From Syntrophobacteraceae bacterium (GTDB lineage Bacteria; Desulfobacterota; Syntrophobacteria; Syntrophobacterales; Syntrophobacteraceae): a stretch of 64,000 nucleotides of DNA. Where the stretch lies: assembly GCA_031292195.1 (NCBI GenBank), contig JARLHP010000127.1, positions 1 through 64,000 on the forward strand, given 5' to 3'. A program made the translations under genes and the position numbers. Below, piece by piece: positions 8,046-15,699 of this stretch; the first letter of the stretch is position 1; every line of letters begins with the position of its first letter. Below the pieces are notes generated by a model, which made no database searches, was not told the DNA's origin, and worked only from the letters and a program-made list of their open reading frames with translations.

Positions 8046-9260
8046 TCACCTCGCCTTCAGCTTTTCCACTATTCCCAGGTCCTTGTCCCCACGTCCGGAC
8101 AGGTTGACGATGACGATTTTTTCCGCCGGCATGCGGGCCGCTTCCACCAGGGCGCGGGCCACCGCGTGAGAGCTTTCGAGGGCCGGAATAATCCCCTCGA
8201 CCGCACTCAGAAGGTGGAAAGCGTTAAGCGCGTCTTCGTCCACCACGGATTCGTAGCGCACGCGGCCGGTATCCTTCAGCCAGGAATGCTCCGGCCCGAC
8301 GCCCGGGTAGTCAAGGCCGGCGGATATGGAGTGGGCTTCCTTTATCTGCCCGTTTTCGTCCTGGAGCACATAGGACTTGGAGCCGTGCAGAACGCCGACA
8401 GAACCCGCCCCGAGAGTGGCGGCATGCTTTCCGGTGCCGATTCCGCACCCCGCGGCCTCAACTCCCACCATCTCGCAGCCATCTTCCAGGAAAGGATAGA
8501 AGAGGCCCATGGCGTTACTGCCTCCCCCTACGCAGGCCACCAGCATGTCCGGCATCACGCCTTCGGCCTCCATGATCTGCCTTTTTGCCTCGTCTCCTAT
8601 CACCCGCTGGAAGTCTCGGACCATAACCGGGTAGGGGTGGGGACCGGCCACCGAACCGATGACGTAGAACGTATCGCGCACCGAGCCAACCCAGTAGCGC
8701 ATGGCCTCATTCATGGCGTCCTTCAAGGTGCCCGTTCCCGAATCCACCGGCATGACTTCGGCCCCCAGCAGTTTCATCCGCTGGACGTTGGGAGCCTGCC
8801 GGGAGATGTCTTCGGTGCCCATGAAAATCTTGCACTCCATACCGAACAGGGCCGCCGCGGTGGCAGTCGCCACTCCGTGCTGTCCGGCGCCGGTCTCGGC
8901 GATCACTTTAGTCTTCCCCATCCACCTGGCAAGAAGTGCCTGGCCGAGCGTGTTATTGATCTTGTGCGCGCCGGTATGAGCCAGATCCTCCCTCTTGAGA
9001 TAGATGCGAGCCCCCCCGACTTTGGCGCTAAGCCGCCTGGCGCAAAAAAGCGGGGTCGGCCTTCCGGCATAGTCTTTCAAAAGAAGGTTCAGTTCGGCCT
9101 GGAAAGTCGGTTCGGCGCATATGGAGTTGTACGCGCGCTCCAGTTCGATCACCGCGGGCATGAGCGTTTCGGCCACGTAGCGTCCTCCGTAGGGTCCGAA
9201 GTGCCCTCCCCCATCGGGCAAAATTGAAGCCATTTTGGAGTCGTTCTCAGCCACTCTCAT
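8046..9260 (-). CDS. trpB: Tryptophan synthase beta subunit
   Basis: A 404-residue PLP enzyme that condenses indole with serine. The PLP lysine lies in '[14 protein letters not shown]' (Lys near residue 94), and the phosphate loop is '[10 protein letters not shown]'. The length and '[15 protein letters not shown]' start fit the standard TrpB1 type that pairs with TrpA. GGAGG sits eight bases before the ATG, and the start overlaps the trpF stop by four bases, indicating coupled translation. Confidence 0.97.
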   Translation of the reverse strand: MRVAENDSKMASILPDGGGHFGPYGGRYVAETLMPAVIELERAYNSICAEPTFQAELNLLLKDYAGRPTPLFCARRLSAKVGGARIYLKREDLAHTGAHKINNTLGQALLARWMGKTKVIAETGAGQHGVATATAAALFGMECKIFMGTEDISRQAPNVQRMKLLGAEVMPVDSGTGTLKDAMNEAMRYWVGSVRDTFYVIGSVAGPHPYPVMVRDFQRVIGDEAKRQIMEAEGVMPDMLVACVGGGSNAMGLFYPFLEDGCEMVGVEAAGCGIGTGKHAATLGAGSVGVLHGSKSYVLQDENGQIKEAHSISAGLDYPGVGPEHSWLKDTGRVRYESVVDEDALNAFHLLSAVEGIIPALESSHAVARALVEAARMPAEKIVIVNLSGRGDKDLGIVEKLKAR

Positions 9261-9943
9261 TTGAATATCCTCCCCGGCGCGGAACGCGGTTTCGCATTCC
9301 GGACCGCCTCGATAAAAGCACGCACTTTATTTTTGTCCTTTCTTCCCGGCGCCGATTCCACCCCGGAACTTACATCGACGGCGTCGGGCCCGACTTGGCA
9401 AATGGCCTCACCGACGTTTTCAGGGTTCAAACCTCCAGCCAGGATACAGTGCCGCCTGCCGGCAAGATCACGGGCCGCACTCCATTCCCAGCTGAGCCCC
9501 ACTCCGCCCGGTTGCCCCCCCCCACCGCCTTCGACAAGCAAAGCACAACCGCGATAATCGTCGGCATCCGCTAAAAAAGGCTTTCTCTTGGCAAAGAGGG
9601 CTTTTATTACGGGTATCCCTGTCGACTCGATCGCCTCAACCATCGCGGGAGGTTCGCAGCCATGAAGCTGAACAAAATCAAGGCGGCACAATTCCGCGAT
9701 TTTCACGATCTCCAGGAAAGGCTCGTCTACAAAGAGGCCGACTTTAAAGACACCTTTCGGAAGGTTCTCGCCAATTTCTTTCGCCACGGCAACGGTTACA
9801 AAACGCGGACTGGGCGGATAAAAAACCAGGCCTATGGCGTCGGCGCCCAGTTGCGCACAGGCAACAGCTTCCTCCACCACGGTCAGACCGCATACCTTTA
9901 CTTGTGGCGCCCCGGGACTATCAAACATCATTTCTCTTTCCAT
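9257..9943 (-). CDS. trpF: Phosphoribosylanthranilate isomerase
   Basis: A protein of about 228 residues that converts N-(5-phosphoribosyl)anthranilate to the carboxyphenylamino-deoxyribulose phosphate. Motifs include '[27 protein letters not shown]' around the catalytic Cys, 'DFVQLHG', and the C-terminal phosphate site '[10 protein letters not shown]'. The frame is open upstream to 10024, but that would overlap trpC by 79 bases. The ATG at 9943, two bases after the trpC stop and with a GGAG upstream, is the better start. The segment after '[13 protein letters not shown]' has a Gly-rich stretch longer than usual. Confidence 0.93.
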   Translation of the reverse strand: MEREMMFDSPGAPQVKVCGLTVVEEAVACAQLGADAIGLVFYPPSPRFVTVAVAKEIGENLPKGVFKVGLFVDEPFLEIVKIAELCRLDFVQLHGCEPPAMVEAIESTGIPVIKALFAKRKPFLADADDYRGCALLVEGGGGGQPGGVGLSWEWSAARDLAGRRHCILAGGLNPENVGEAICQVGPDAVDVSSGVESAPGRKDKNKVRAFIEAVRNAKPRSAPGRIFK

Positions 9944-9945
9944 TT

Positions 9946-10734
9946 CTATGCTCCGTGCAGGGTCCGCAACAGCATTACGGGGTCCTGCGACCTCATGAGG
10001 CTCTCGCCAATCAGGAAATTCCATATCCCGGCTTCGAGAAGCCGCTCGATATCGGAGCGCGTGTGGATACCGCTCTCGGCCACCAGGACCTGCCCGGGAG
10101 CGGCTTTTCGGGAAACGCGGATAGCAGTGGAAATATCGGTGGTAAAGGTCGCAAGGTCGCGGTTGTTTATGCCGACAAGCCGCGCCCCGGCCCGGGAGGC
10201 GATCTCGAATTCATGCTCGTCATGCGTCTCGACCAGCGCGTCCAACCCCAGGCCCGCGCACAATGCCAACAGGTCTTTCAGTAATTCCGGCGAAAGCGCC
10301 CTTACTATCAGCAATAGGGCATCGGCGCCCATGACCGCCGATTCGTAGACCTGGTAAGGACTTATAATAAAGTCCTTTCGAAGGGCCGGAAGCTGTGAGG
10401 CAGCCCTGACTTTTTTTAAATCGTCCGGACTTCCGCTGAAATAATCCCGGTCCGTAAGCACCGAAATAGCGGCGGCGCCTCCTGATTCGTACATCCGTGC
10501 GAACTCGGCGGGATCGACGTTGTCCTTAATTTTTCCTCTGGAAGGAGAGGCGCGCTTGACTTCGGCGATAACATTCATCCCGGCTGGTCCCCGCACGGCC
10601 AGCCTGCCCATGAAAGCCCTTCGCCCGTTGGACTGCTCCGCATCCCGCCTGAGGGAACTCTCCGACACGCATTTGGCGGCTTCTCTTACTTCTTCCTTCT
10701 TCCGCTCGATAATCCTGGAAAGAAAATCGGACAT
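9946..10734 (-). CDS. trpC: Indole-3-glycerol phosphate synthase
   Basis: A 262-residue TIM-barrel enzyme that closes the indole ring. Family motifs are visible: 'VIAEVKRASPSRGKI' (catalytic Lys near residue 57), 'VLTDRDYFSGS', 'LPALRKDFIISPYQV' (Lys near 116), 'GINNRDLATFTTD', and 'VAESGIHTRSDI'. It is a stand-alone TrpC; enterobacteria fuse it to TrpF. It is 52 bases downstream of trpD and immediately upstream of trpF. Confidence 0.97.
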   Translation of the reverse strand: MSDFLSRIIERKKEEVREAAKCVSESSLRRDAEQSNGRRAFMGRLAVRGPAGMNVIAEVKRASPSRGKIKDNVDPAEFARMYESGGAAAISVLTDRDYFSGSPDDLKKVRAASQLPALRKDFIISPYQVYESAVMGADALLLIVRALSPELLKDLLALCAGLGLDALVETHDEHEFEIASRAGARLVGINNRDLATFTTDISTAIRVSRKAAPGQVLVAESGIHTRSDIERLLEAGIWNFLIGESLMRSQDPVMLLRTLHGA

Positions 10735-10786
10735 CTTGGTTCATCCCCACATAACGTGTTAGTGACCGTTGTCGCAGCCCCGAGCC

Positions 10787-11794
10787 TCAGTTTGTGAACC
10801 GTATTAACGCCTCAAGCTTCTGGCTGGCCCGACCTTCGTCGATGGATGCCCGGGCCATTTCGATACCTGCGGTAAAATCACGGGCCTTACCGGCCGCAAC
10901 CAGGGCCGCTCCGGCATTGACCACCACCACGTCGCGCTTCGGGCCCTTTTCACCGGCCAGGATCTTCAACGTTATCCGGGCGTTCTCAGCAGCCGTTCCC
11001 CCCGCCATATCCGACTGATCGGCAGTGCGACCCAGCAGTTGTTCGGGCGTAATATCATAGGTCCGGATCAGTCCGTCCTTCAACTCGGAGACCCTGGTGG
11101 GAGCGCAGACGCTGATCTCATCGAGCCCCTCGTGTCCGTGCACCACAAAAGCCCGCCTGGAGCCAAGCCGATCGAGGGCGCGGGCAAACATTTCCGTCAA
11201 CTCGGGGGCGTAAACGCCGATCAACTGGCAGTTGGCGCCCGCCGGGTTTGTCAAAGGCCCGAGCATGTTAAAAATGGAGCGCACCCCCAGTTCCTTCCGC
11301 GCCTTGGCGGCATGGCGCATGGCGCCGTGAAACAGCGGAGCGTAAAGAAAGCCTATGCCGATCTGTCTTACGGCCTCTTCCACCACTTCCGGACCGGCTG
11401 CCAGGTTTACGCCCAGCGCTTCCAGCAAATCGGCGCTCCCGCATTTGCTGGTGATCGAACGGTTGCCGTGCTTGGCCACCGTGACCCCGCAACCGGCCAC
11501 GACGAAGGCCGACGTGGTCGAGATATTGAAAGTGCCGGAGGAGTCTCCGCCAGTGCCGACGGTATCAACCACCGTATCCGCGTTTGTCTGGATTCTGGTT
11601 GCTTTGCGCCGCATGGCGCGCGCAGCCCCGACCAGTTCAACGTAAGTCTCTCCTTTGGTGGCAAGAGCGGCCAGTATGGCCCCGATTTGAGCGTCGGTCG
11701 CCTTGCCCGACATTATCTCGCCAACCAGGCCGGCCATTTCTTCCTCGCCCAGATCCTTCTTTGCAATAATGCTCTTGAGGCTTTCCTGTATCAT
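10787..11794 (-). CDS. trpD: Anthranilate phosphoribosyltransferase
   Basis: A protein of about 335 residues that joins anthranilate to PRPP. It shows the type II phosphoribosyltransferase motifs 'VDTVGTGGDSSGTFNIST', 'KHGNRSITSKCGSADLLEALGV' and 'NMLGPLTNPA'. The start at 11794 is preferred because AAGGA lies seven bases upstream; an ATG five codons earlier has no such site. It is separate from TrpG, unlike in enterobacteria. It begins about 20 bases after trpG. Confidence 0.97.
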   Translation of the reverse strand: MIQESLKSIIAKKDLGEEEMAGLVGEIMSGKATDAQIGAILAALATKGETYVELVGAARAMRRKATRIQTNADTVVDTVGTGGDSSGTFNISTTSAFVVAGCGVTVAKHGNRSITSKCGSADLLEALGVNLAAGPEVVEEAVRQIGIGFLYAPLFHGAMRHAAKARKELGVRSIFNMLGPLTNPAGANCQLIGVYAPELTEMFARALDRLGSRRAFVVHGHEGLDEISVCAPTRVSELKDGLIRTYDITPEQLLGRTADQSDMAGGTAAENARITLKILAGEKGPKRDVVVVNAGAALVAAGKARDFTAGIEMARASIDEGRASQKLEALIRFTN

Positions 11795-11814
11795 GCTTGT
11801 TCCTTCCATGGAGT

Positions 11815-12390
11815 CTATTGTCCGCGGGCAAGAGAGAGAAAGTTTTTGAGCAGCCGTTTGCCAACGGGCGTCATGATGGATTCAGGATGAAACTGCACAC
11901 CCTCGGTGAGGTGTTCTTTGTGGCGGATACCCATGACTTCGCCGTCTTCCGAACTGGCCGTGACTTCCAGGCATTCCGGCAGGCTCTGCGGCGCCACCGC
12001 CAGGGAATGGTAGCGCATGGCCTGGAAAGGATTCGCTATCCCGGCGTAAATCGACTTTCCATCGGAAGTGACCGTCGAGACCTTTCCGTGCATCAGTCTT
12101 TTGGCGTGGACCACATCGGCCCCGAAAGCCGCCCCAATCGCCTGGTGCCCCAGGCAGATTCCAAGGATGGGAATCTTTCCGGAAAAACTGCGAATGGCCT
12201 CCATGGAGATTCCCGCATCCTCGGGCCGGCAGGGACCCGGTGAGATCACCAGGGCGGAGGGGGCAAGGTTGCGGATATCCTCAATGGAGACCTCGTTGTT
12301 TCTGGCCACCTTCACCTCGCCGCCCAGCATTCCGAAATACTGAAAAAGGTTGTAAGTAAAGGAATCGAAGTTATCGATCATGAATATCAT
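11815..12390 (-). CDS. trpG: Anthranilate synthase glutamine amidotransferase subunit
   Basis: A protein of about 191 residues that releases ammonia from glutamine for TrpE. It starts with the family signature 'IDNFDSFTYNLFQYF'. The catalytic Cys lies in 'ILGICLGHQAIG', and the His-Glu pair in 'VQFHPESI'. The ATG at 12390 has a GGAG site and matches the usual N-terminus; the frame is open 12 codons further up. It could also serve p-aminobenzoate synthesis (PabA), since no separate pabA is seen in the window. A dispersed repeat cluster lies between trpE and this gene. Confidence 0.95.
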   Translation of the reverse strand: MIFMIDNFDSFTYNLFQYFGMLGGEVKVARNNEVSIEDIRNLAPSALVISPGPCRPEDAGISMEAIRSFSGKIPILGICLGHQAIGAAFGADVVHAKRLMHGKVSTVTSDGKSIYAGIANPFQAMRYHSLAVAPQSLPECLEVTASSEDGEVMGIRHKEHLTEGVQFHPESIMTPVGKRLLKNFLSLARGQ

Positions 12391-12427
12391 GGGGTCTTCT
12401 CCGTTACAAACGCCTTGAAATGTCATT

Positions 12428-12458
12428 GTTGGGCTGCGCTTCGCTTAGCCCAACCTAC
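12428..12458. repeat. Dispersed palindromic repeat, family A, between trpE and trpG
   Basis: A 31-base unit of the form GTTGGGCTGCG...CTTAGCCCAACCTAC, in which GTTGGGCT pairs with AGCCCAAC. Degenerate tails continue to about 12500. A copy with one mismatch is at 30888-30918 and a variant at 32114-32153. It interrupts the trp operon between trpE and trpG and could form an RNA hairpin in the polycistronic message. Confidence 0.75.
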
Positions 12459-12533
12459 AACGCTTAGCCCAACCTGCTGCGCTTTGCCCAGCCTGCCGCG
12501 TTATGGCGCTCAGGATATCAGGGCGCCTGATGG

Positions 12534-14018
12534 CTAAAGCCCGACCGCTTTGCCTTCCAGCATCTGCAGCGCCCTGTGTATCGACTTAGCCTTGTTGATC
12601 GTCTCCTGTCTTTCCCGCTCGGGATCTGAATCGGCCACTATCCCCGCCCCTGCCCTTACCGTCAGCTTGCCGTCCCGGATACAGGCGGTCCGGATGGTGA
12701 TTGCAAGGTCCATGTTGCCGGTATAGGAAAAGTAGCCGATCGCCCCCCCATAGGGCCCCCGGGGCTCATCTTCAAGCTCCGCTATAATTTCCATTGCCCT
12801 GACCTTGGGAGCGCCGCTAAGGGTTCCGGCCGGGAAAGTGGCCCTGAAAAGGTCGAAGGCGTCCAATCCCTCGCGCAGGTCGCAGTTTATGTTCGAAACC
12901 ATGTGCATGACGTGGGAGTATCTTTCCACCACCATCAGGTCGGTCACCTGCACCGAACCGATCTCGGCCACCCGGCCCAGGTCGTTTCTGCCTAGATCCA
13001 CCAGCATGAGATGCTCGGCCCTTTCCTTTTCGTCTTTTAGCATTTCGTCTGCCAGCTCCCGGTCCTGCTGTTCGGTTTTTCCGCGAGGGCGGGTGCCCGC
13101 GATGGGGCGAAGAGTGGCCACCCCGTTTTCCAGGCGCACCATGGTTTCAGGCGATGAGCCGACCAGGATGGTGTCGTCAAAATGGAGAAAATAGAGGTAG
13201 GGAGATGGGTTTATGAAGCGTTGCGCTCGGTAAAGAGACCGGGGGTCGGGTGGGGGGGAACAGCTGAACTGCTGGGAATACACCGCCTGGATGACGTCTC
13301 CCTCCCTGATGTATTCCTTGATCCTGGAAATGTCGGCCAGAAACTTCCGCGGCTCGGTTTCGTCAGTCAAAGCAAAATCGTTGGGACCCGGGCGCGGGAA
13401 TGGCTCCAGGGGGGCTTCGAGCTTACCTTGCATTTCCTTCAAGGTCTCCACAGCCCGGTCGTAGGCCTCGTCAGCCCCGCCGTTTTCCACCAGGGCGTAA
13501 GCCACAAGGCTCAGCGTATGGCGCACGTTATCGAATATGAACAACTGTCCGGGCAGAATGAAATGGGCAATCGGGACATCCGCGGGCAGTCGGTTCTCAA
13601 TATTTTCTAAAAAAGAGACGAACTCATAGGAGAAAAATCCGACCATGCCACCCCAGAACCGGGGCAGCCTGGAGAGCTTTACCGGTTTGTACCCGGCCAT
13701 GAGGGAGCGCAGGATTTTTAGCGGGTCTCCGTCATGAGCGACTCGCTCTTTACCTGCGGCGCTTTCGATTTCTACTTCGTCGCGAAACACCCTGACACTG
13801 GTAGTGGCGGAGTTACCCAGAAAGCTGTACCTTCCCCACCTCTCGCCACCCTCCATACTTTCCAGCAAAAAAACCGGACCATGGCCGTGGTATATTTTGG
13901 CCAGCGCGGATACAGGCGTCTCCGTATCGGCAAGCACTTCCATACACACCGGGATAAGGTTCCCCTTTTCAGCCATAGCCCGAAACTCAGCTCTGTCCGG
14001 GTAAAAGCCCAACTGCAT
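12534..14018 (-). CDS. trpE: Anthranilate synthase component I
   Basis: A 494-residue enzyme that converts chorismate and ammonia to anthranilate. The N-terminal domain carries the tryptophan feedback motif 'FLLESMEGGERWGRYSFLG'. The C-terminal chorismate-binding domain shows 'YSQQFSC', 'GTRPRGKTEQQD', 'DLGRNDLGRV', 'TFPAGTLSGAPKVRAMEI' and 'GAIGYFSYTGNMD'. A strong AAGGAGG site precedes the ATG. It is the second structural gene, 43 bases after aroF. Presence of the LLES motif suggests enzyme-level Trp inhibition in addition to transcriptional attenuation. Confidence 0.97.
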   Translation of the reverse strand: MQLGFYPDRAEFRAMAEKGNLIPVCMEVLADTETPVSALAKIYHGHGPVFLLESMEGGERWGRYSFLGNSATTSVRVFRDEVEIESAAGKERVAHDGDPLKILRSLMAGYKPVKLSRLPRFWGGMVGFFSYEFVSFLENIENRLPADVPIAHFILPGQLFIFDNVRHTLSLVAYALVENGGADEAYDRAVETLKEMQGKLEAPLEPFPRPGPNDFALTDETEPRKFLADISRIKEYIREGDVIQAVYSQQFSCSPPPDPRSLYRAQRFINPSPYLYFLHFDDTILVGSSPETMVRLENGVATLRPIAGTRPRGKTEQQDRELADEMLKDEKERAEHLMLVDLGRNDLGRVAEIGSVQVTDLMVVERYSHVMHMVSNINCDLREGLDAFDLFRATFPAGTLSGAPKVRAMEIIAELEDEPRGPYGGAIGYFSYTGNMDLAITIRTACIRDGKLTVRAGAGIVADSDPERERQETINKAKSIHRALQMLEGKAVGL

Positions 14019-14061
14019 AGCCTGCCTCCTTCTCGCCTGGGTATGTTCGTTTCCGAAGCAT

Positions 14062-15081
14062 TTATTGGTTTGTCGAGGCCTTATAGACGTTGGAAATTGC
14101 CTCTATCTGTCTGCACAGGTCCGCGAACTGATCGGGATAAAGGGACTGCGCCCCGTCGCTCAAGGCCTTTTCGGGGGCGTTGTGAACTTCCACTATCAGG
14201 CCGTGGCAGCCCACCGCAACTGCGGCCCGGCCAAGGGGGACCACCTGGTCCCTGAAACCCGCGGCGTGGCTGGGATCAACGATTATCGGCAAATGACTTT
14301 CCTGTTTGACCACCGGAACCGCTGAAAGGTCCAGGGTGTTTCGGCTGTGACTGGCGAAGGTGCGGACCCCGCGCTCACAAAGAATGACTTTGTCGTTTCC
14401 GCCCTCCATGATGTACTCGGCGGCCATCAGCCACTCCTCTATGGTTGCGGCCATGCCGCGTTTTAAAAGAACGGGCTTTCTCGATTTGCCGGCCCGCCGC
14501 AGGAGGCTGAAGTTTTGCATGTTCCTGGCCCCGATCTGAACCATGTCCGCGTAATGCTCGACCAGATCGAACACCTCGTGGTCCATTGCTTCGGTGACAA
14601 CCGGCATTCCGGTTTCACTGCGCACTTTGGCCAGGATCTTAAGCCCTTCCTCACCCAACCCCTGGAACGAGTAAGGCGAGGTCCTGGGCTTGAAGGCGCC
14701 GCCCCGAAAAATCCGCGCGCCACGATCCTTCACCAGTCGGGCGATCTCAAGGGCCCCCGCTTCGCTCTCGATGGCGCAGGGCCCGGCCATGACGGTGAGA
14801 TGACCATTCCCGACCAGGACTTCTCCAACCTCTATAACCGAGTCGCCCGCATGGGACTCGCGGCTTACAAGTTTGAAGGGCCGGGTTACCGGAATGACCT
14901 CTTTGACCGCCGGAAGCTGCATAAATAGAGACGCGTCCACCGCACCCTGATTATGAAGAACGCAGATTGCCACCCGCTCTCCACCCGGAATCGGCCTGGC
15001 GGTGAATCCCTTCTGCTCTATAGCGCAGACTGCCGCCTCTATCTCCTCGGAAACGGCGTTCTTTTTCATTACGACAAGCAC
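14062..15081 (-). CDS. aroF: 3-deoxy-7-phosphoheptulonate (DAHP) synthase, type I beta with N-terminal regulatory domain
   Basis: A 339-residue enzyme that condenses PEP with erythrose 4-phosphate, the first step of aromatic synthesis. Residues 1-~75 form a ferredoxin-like regulatory domain, as in Thermotoga-type DAHP synthase. The barrel follows with 'VMAGPCAIES', 'RGGAFKPRTSPYSFQG', 'IGARNMQNF', 'LLKRGM' and 'PIIVDPSHAAGFRD'. The GTG start has AAGGAG seven bases upstream. It heads the trp operon and lies directly behind the attenuator, so carbon entry into the shikimate pathway is tied to the Trp genes. Confidence 0.95.
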   Translation of the reverse strand: MLVVMKKNAVSEEIEAAVCAIEQKGFTARPIPGGERVAICVLHNQGAVDASLFMQLPAVKEVIPVTRPFKLVSRESHAGDSVIEVGEVLVGNGHLTVMAGPCAIESEAGALEIARLVKDRGARIFRGGAFKPRTSPYSFQGLGEEGLKILAKVRSETGMPVVTEAMDHEVFDLVEHYADMVQIGARNMQNFSLLRRAGKSRKPVLLKRGMAATIEEWLMAAEYIMEGGNDKVILCERGVRTFASHSRNTLDLSAVPVVKQESHLPIIVDPSHAAGFRDQVVPLGRAAVAVGCHGLIVEVHNAPEKALSDGAQSLYPDQFADLCRQIEAISNVYKASTNQ

Positions 15082-15101
15082 CTTGGGACTCCTTTTCCAT
15101 C

Positions 15102-15140
15102 AAAAAAAGAAAGGGACCGCGGATTGCCTCCACGGTCCCT
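15102..15140 (-). terminator. Second terminator hairpin in the aroF-trp leader
   Basis: On the minus strand AGGGACCG pairs with CGGTCCCT across a 13-base loop that has some further pairing. TTTCTTTTTTT follows directly. It lies between the first attenuator hairpin and the aroF ribosome site. It is a good intrinsic terminator on its own, so the operon leader carries two in a row. Confidence 0.75.
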
Positions 15141-15148
15141 CTAAAACG

Positions 15149-15183
15149 AAAAAAGACCGTGAGCCTTGGCGCGGCCCACGGTC
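15149..15183 (-). terminator. trp attenuator terminator
   Basis: On the minus strand GACCGTGgGCC pairs with GGCtCACGGTC across a seven-base loop, followed by TTTTTT. It begins about 31 bases after the stop of the Trp-rich leader peptide. That is the position of the 3:4 hairpin of a classical amino-acid attenuator. A possible competing stem, CAGTT...AACTG, lies between the leader stop and this hairpin. Confidence 0.85.
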
Positions 15184-15213
15184 CAACCAGTTATCTACAT
15201 TGCGAACTGATGG

Positions 15214-15288
15214 CTATCCCGTCAGGCAAGCGCCTCCACAGCTACACCACCAGCACCAGAAGTAGGGTCTATCGAATGTATTTCTCAT
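15214..15288 (-). CDS. trpL: trp operon leader peptide
   Basis: A 24-codon open frame, too short for routine gene calls. It has an ATG, a GGAG site about nine bases upstream, and TAG as stop. The middle reads Tyr9-Phe10-Trp11-Cys12-Trp13-Trp14, so three of 24 codons are Trp and all three aromatic amino acids are adjacent. Four Cys codons cluster around them. It is followed by terminator hairpins and then aroF. This is the arrangement of ribosome-mediated attenuation: stalling at the Trp codons when charged tRNA-Trp is scarce would prevent terminator formation. Inclusion of Tyr and Phe codons next to Trp suits a leader controlling DAHP synthase. Confidence 0.85.
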   Translation of the reverse strand: MRNTFDRPYFWCWWCSCGGACLTG

Positions 15289-15323
15289 CTACAATGCTCT
15301 CCGTCCAAAAATTACCTCAGTTT

Positions 15324-15354
15324 GTAACAGGTCCGAATAAAAATTACAAGTCAA
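15324..15354 (-). promoter_or_regulatory. Candidate sigma-70 promoter of the aroF-trp operon
   Basis: On the minus strand TTGACT (15349-15354) matches the -35 consensus at five of six positions. The best -10-like hexamers, at 17-19 bases spacing, are weak (TGTTAC at 15324-15329). It lies 36 bases upstream of the leader peptide start, where a promoter is expected. The -35 is convincing and the -10 is not. Confidence 0.5.
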
Positions 15355-15518
15355 TTTTTTCGGCTGCCCAAAGATTTCCAAATCCCGTGCGCAAACTTAC
15401 CTTTGGCGGTGAGCGACGATCATGAGCCCGGTTGGGCTGTCGGTTGGGCTAAGCCCTGTAGGTTGGGGTGAGCCTCCGCGAACCCCAACAGGATTGCGCT
15501 GTAACTGGCGCCGCGATA

Positions 15519-15551
15519 AATCCCATGCTCTTGCTCTTTTAAGATACAAGG
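15519..15551. repeat. 33-bp repeat with an exact inverted copy at 30833-30865
   Basis: The block beginning AATCCCATGCTCTTGC is identical over 33 of 33 bases to the reverse complement of 30833-30865. It lies in the 411-base gap between trpL and the PHA-synthase-like gene. That gap otherwise holds the trp promoter, degenerate family A repeat pieces (15432-15485) and a nested palindrome. No gene is seen in it. Confidence 0.85.
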
Positions 15552-15614
15552 GGTCAAAGGGGTTGAGACCCTGAGGCCGATTCCCCCCGGAAAGGAAGGC
15601 CGATAACCCCGGAT

Positions 15615-15687
15615 GACGATCTCGATCCCGAAGGGATCAAAGCCATTAGCCGGGGGTTGAGGCCCTGAGGCCGATACCCCCGGAAAG
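15615..15687. repeat. Nested-palindrome repeat, family C, copy 1
   Basis: This ~73-base block matches 60264-60334 with only a few changes and a two-base indel. It contains CCGGGGGT...ACCCCCGG enclosing two GGCC-containing arms, so it can fold as a hairpin. A partial extra copy of the same palindrome lies just left (15557-15590). The downstream gene begins 13 bases after it, and the A/G-rich tail may supply its ribosome site. Confidence 0.8.
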
Positions 15688-15699
15688 CCGGAGAAAAGG

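Noticed and set aside
7920-9227. 435-codon plus-strand frame opposite trpB
   Set aside because: It is antisense to a clear trpB, His/Gly-rich in the way of GC-rich shadow frames, and has no family resemblance.
15149-15360. T-box riboswitch instead of a leader-peptide attenuator for the trp operon
   Set aside because: A TGGTTGGACCGTGG word near the hairpin faintly recalls the T-box motif, but it has an extra base and no stem I or specifier loop was found, while a Trp-rich leader with its own ribosome site is present.
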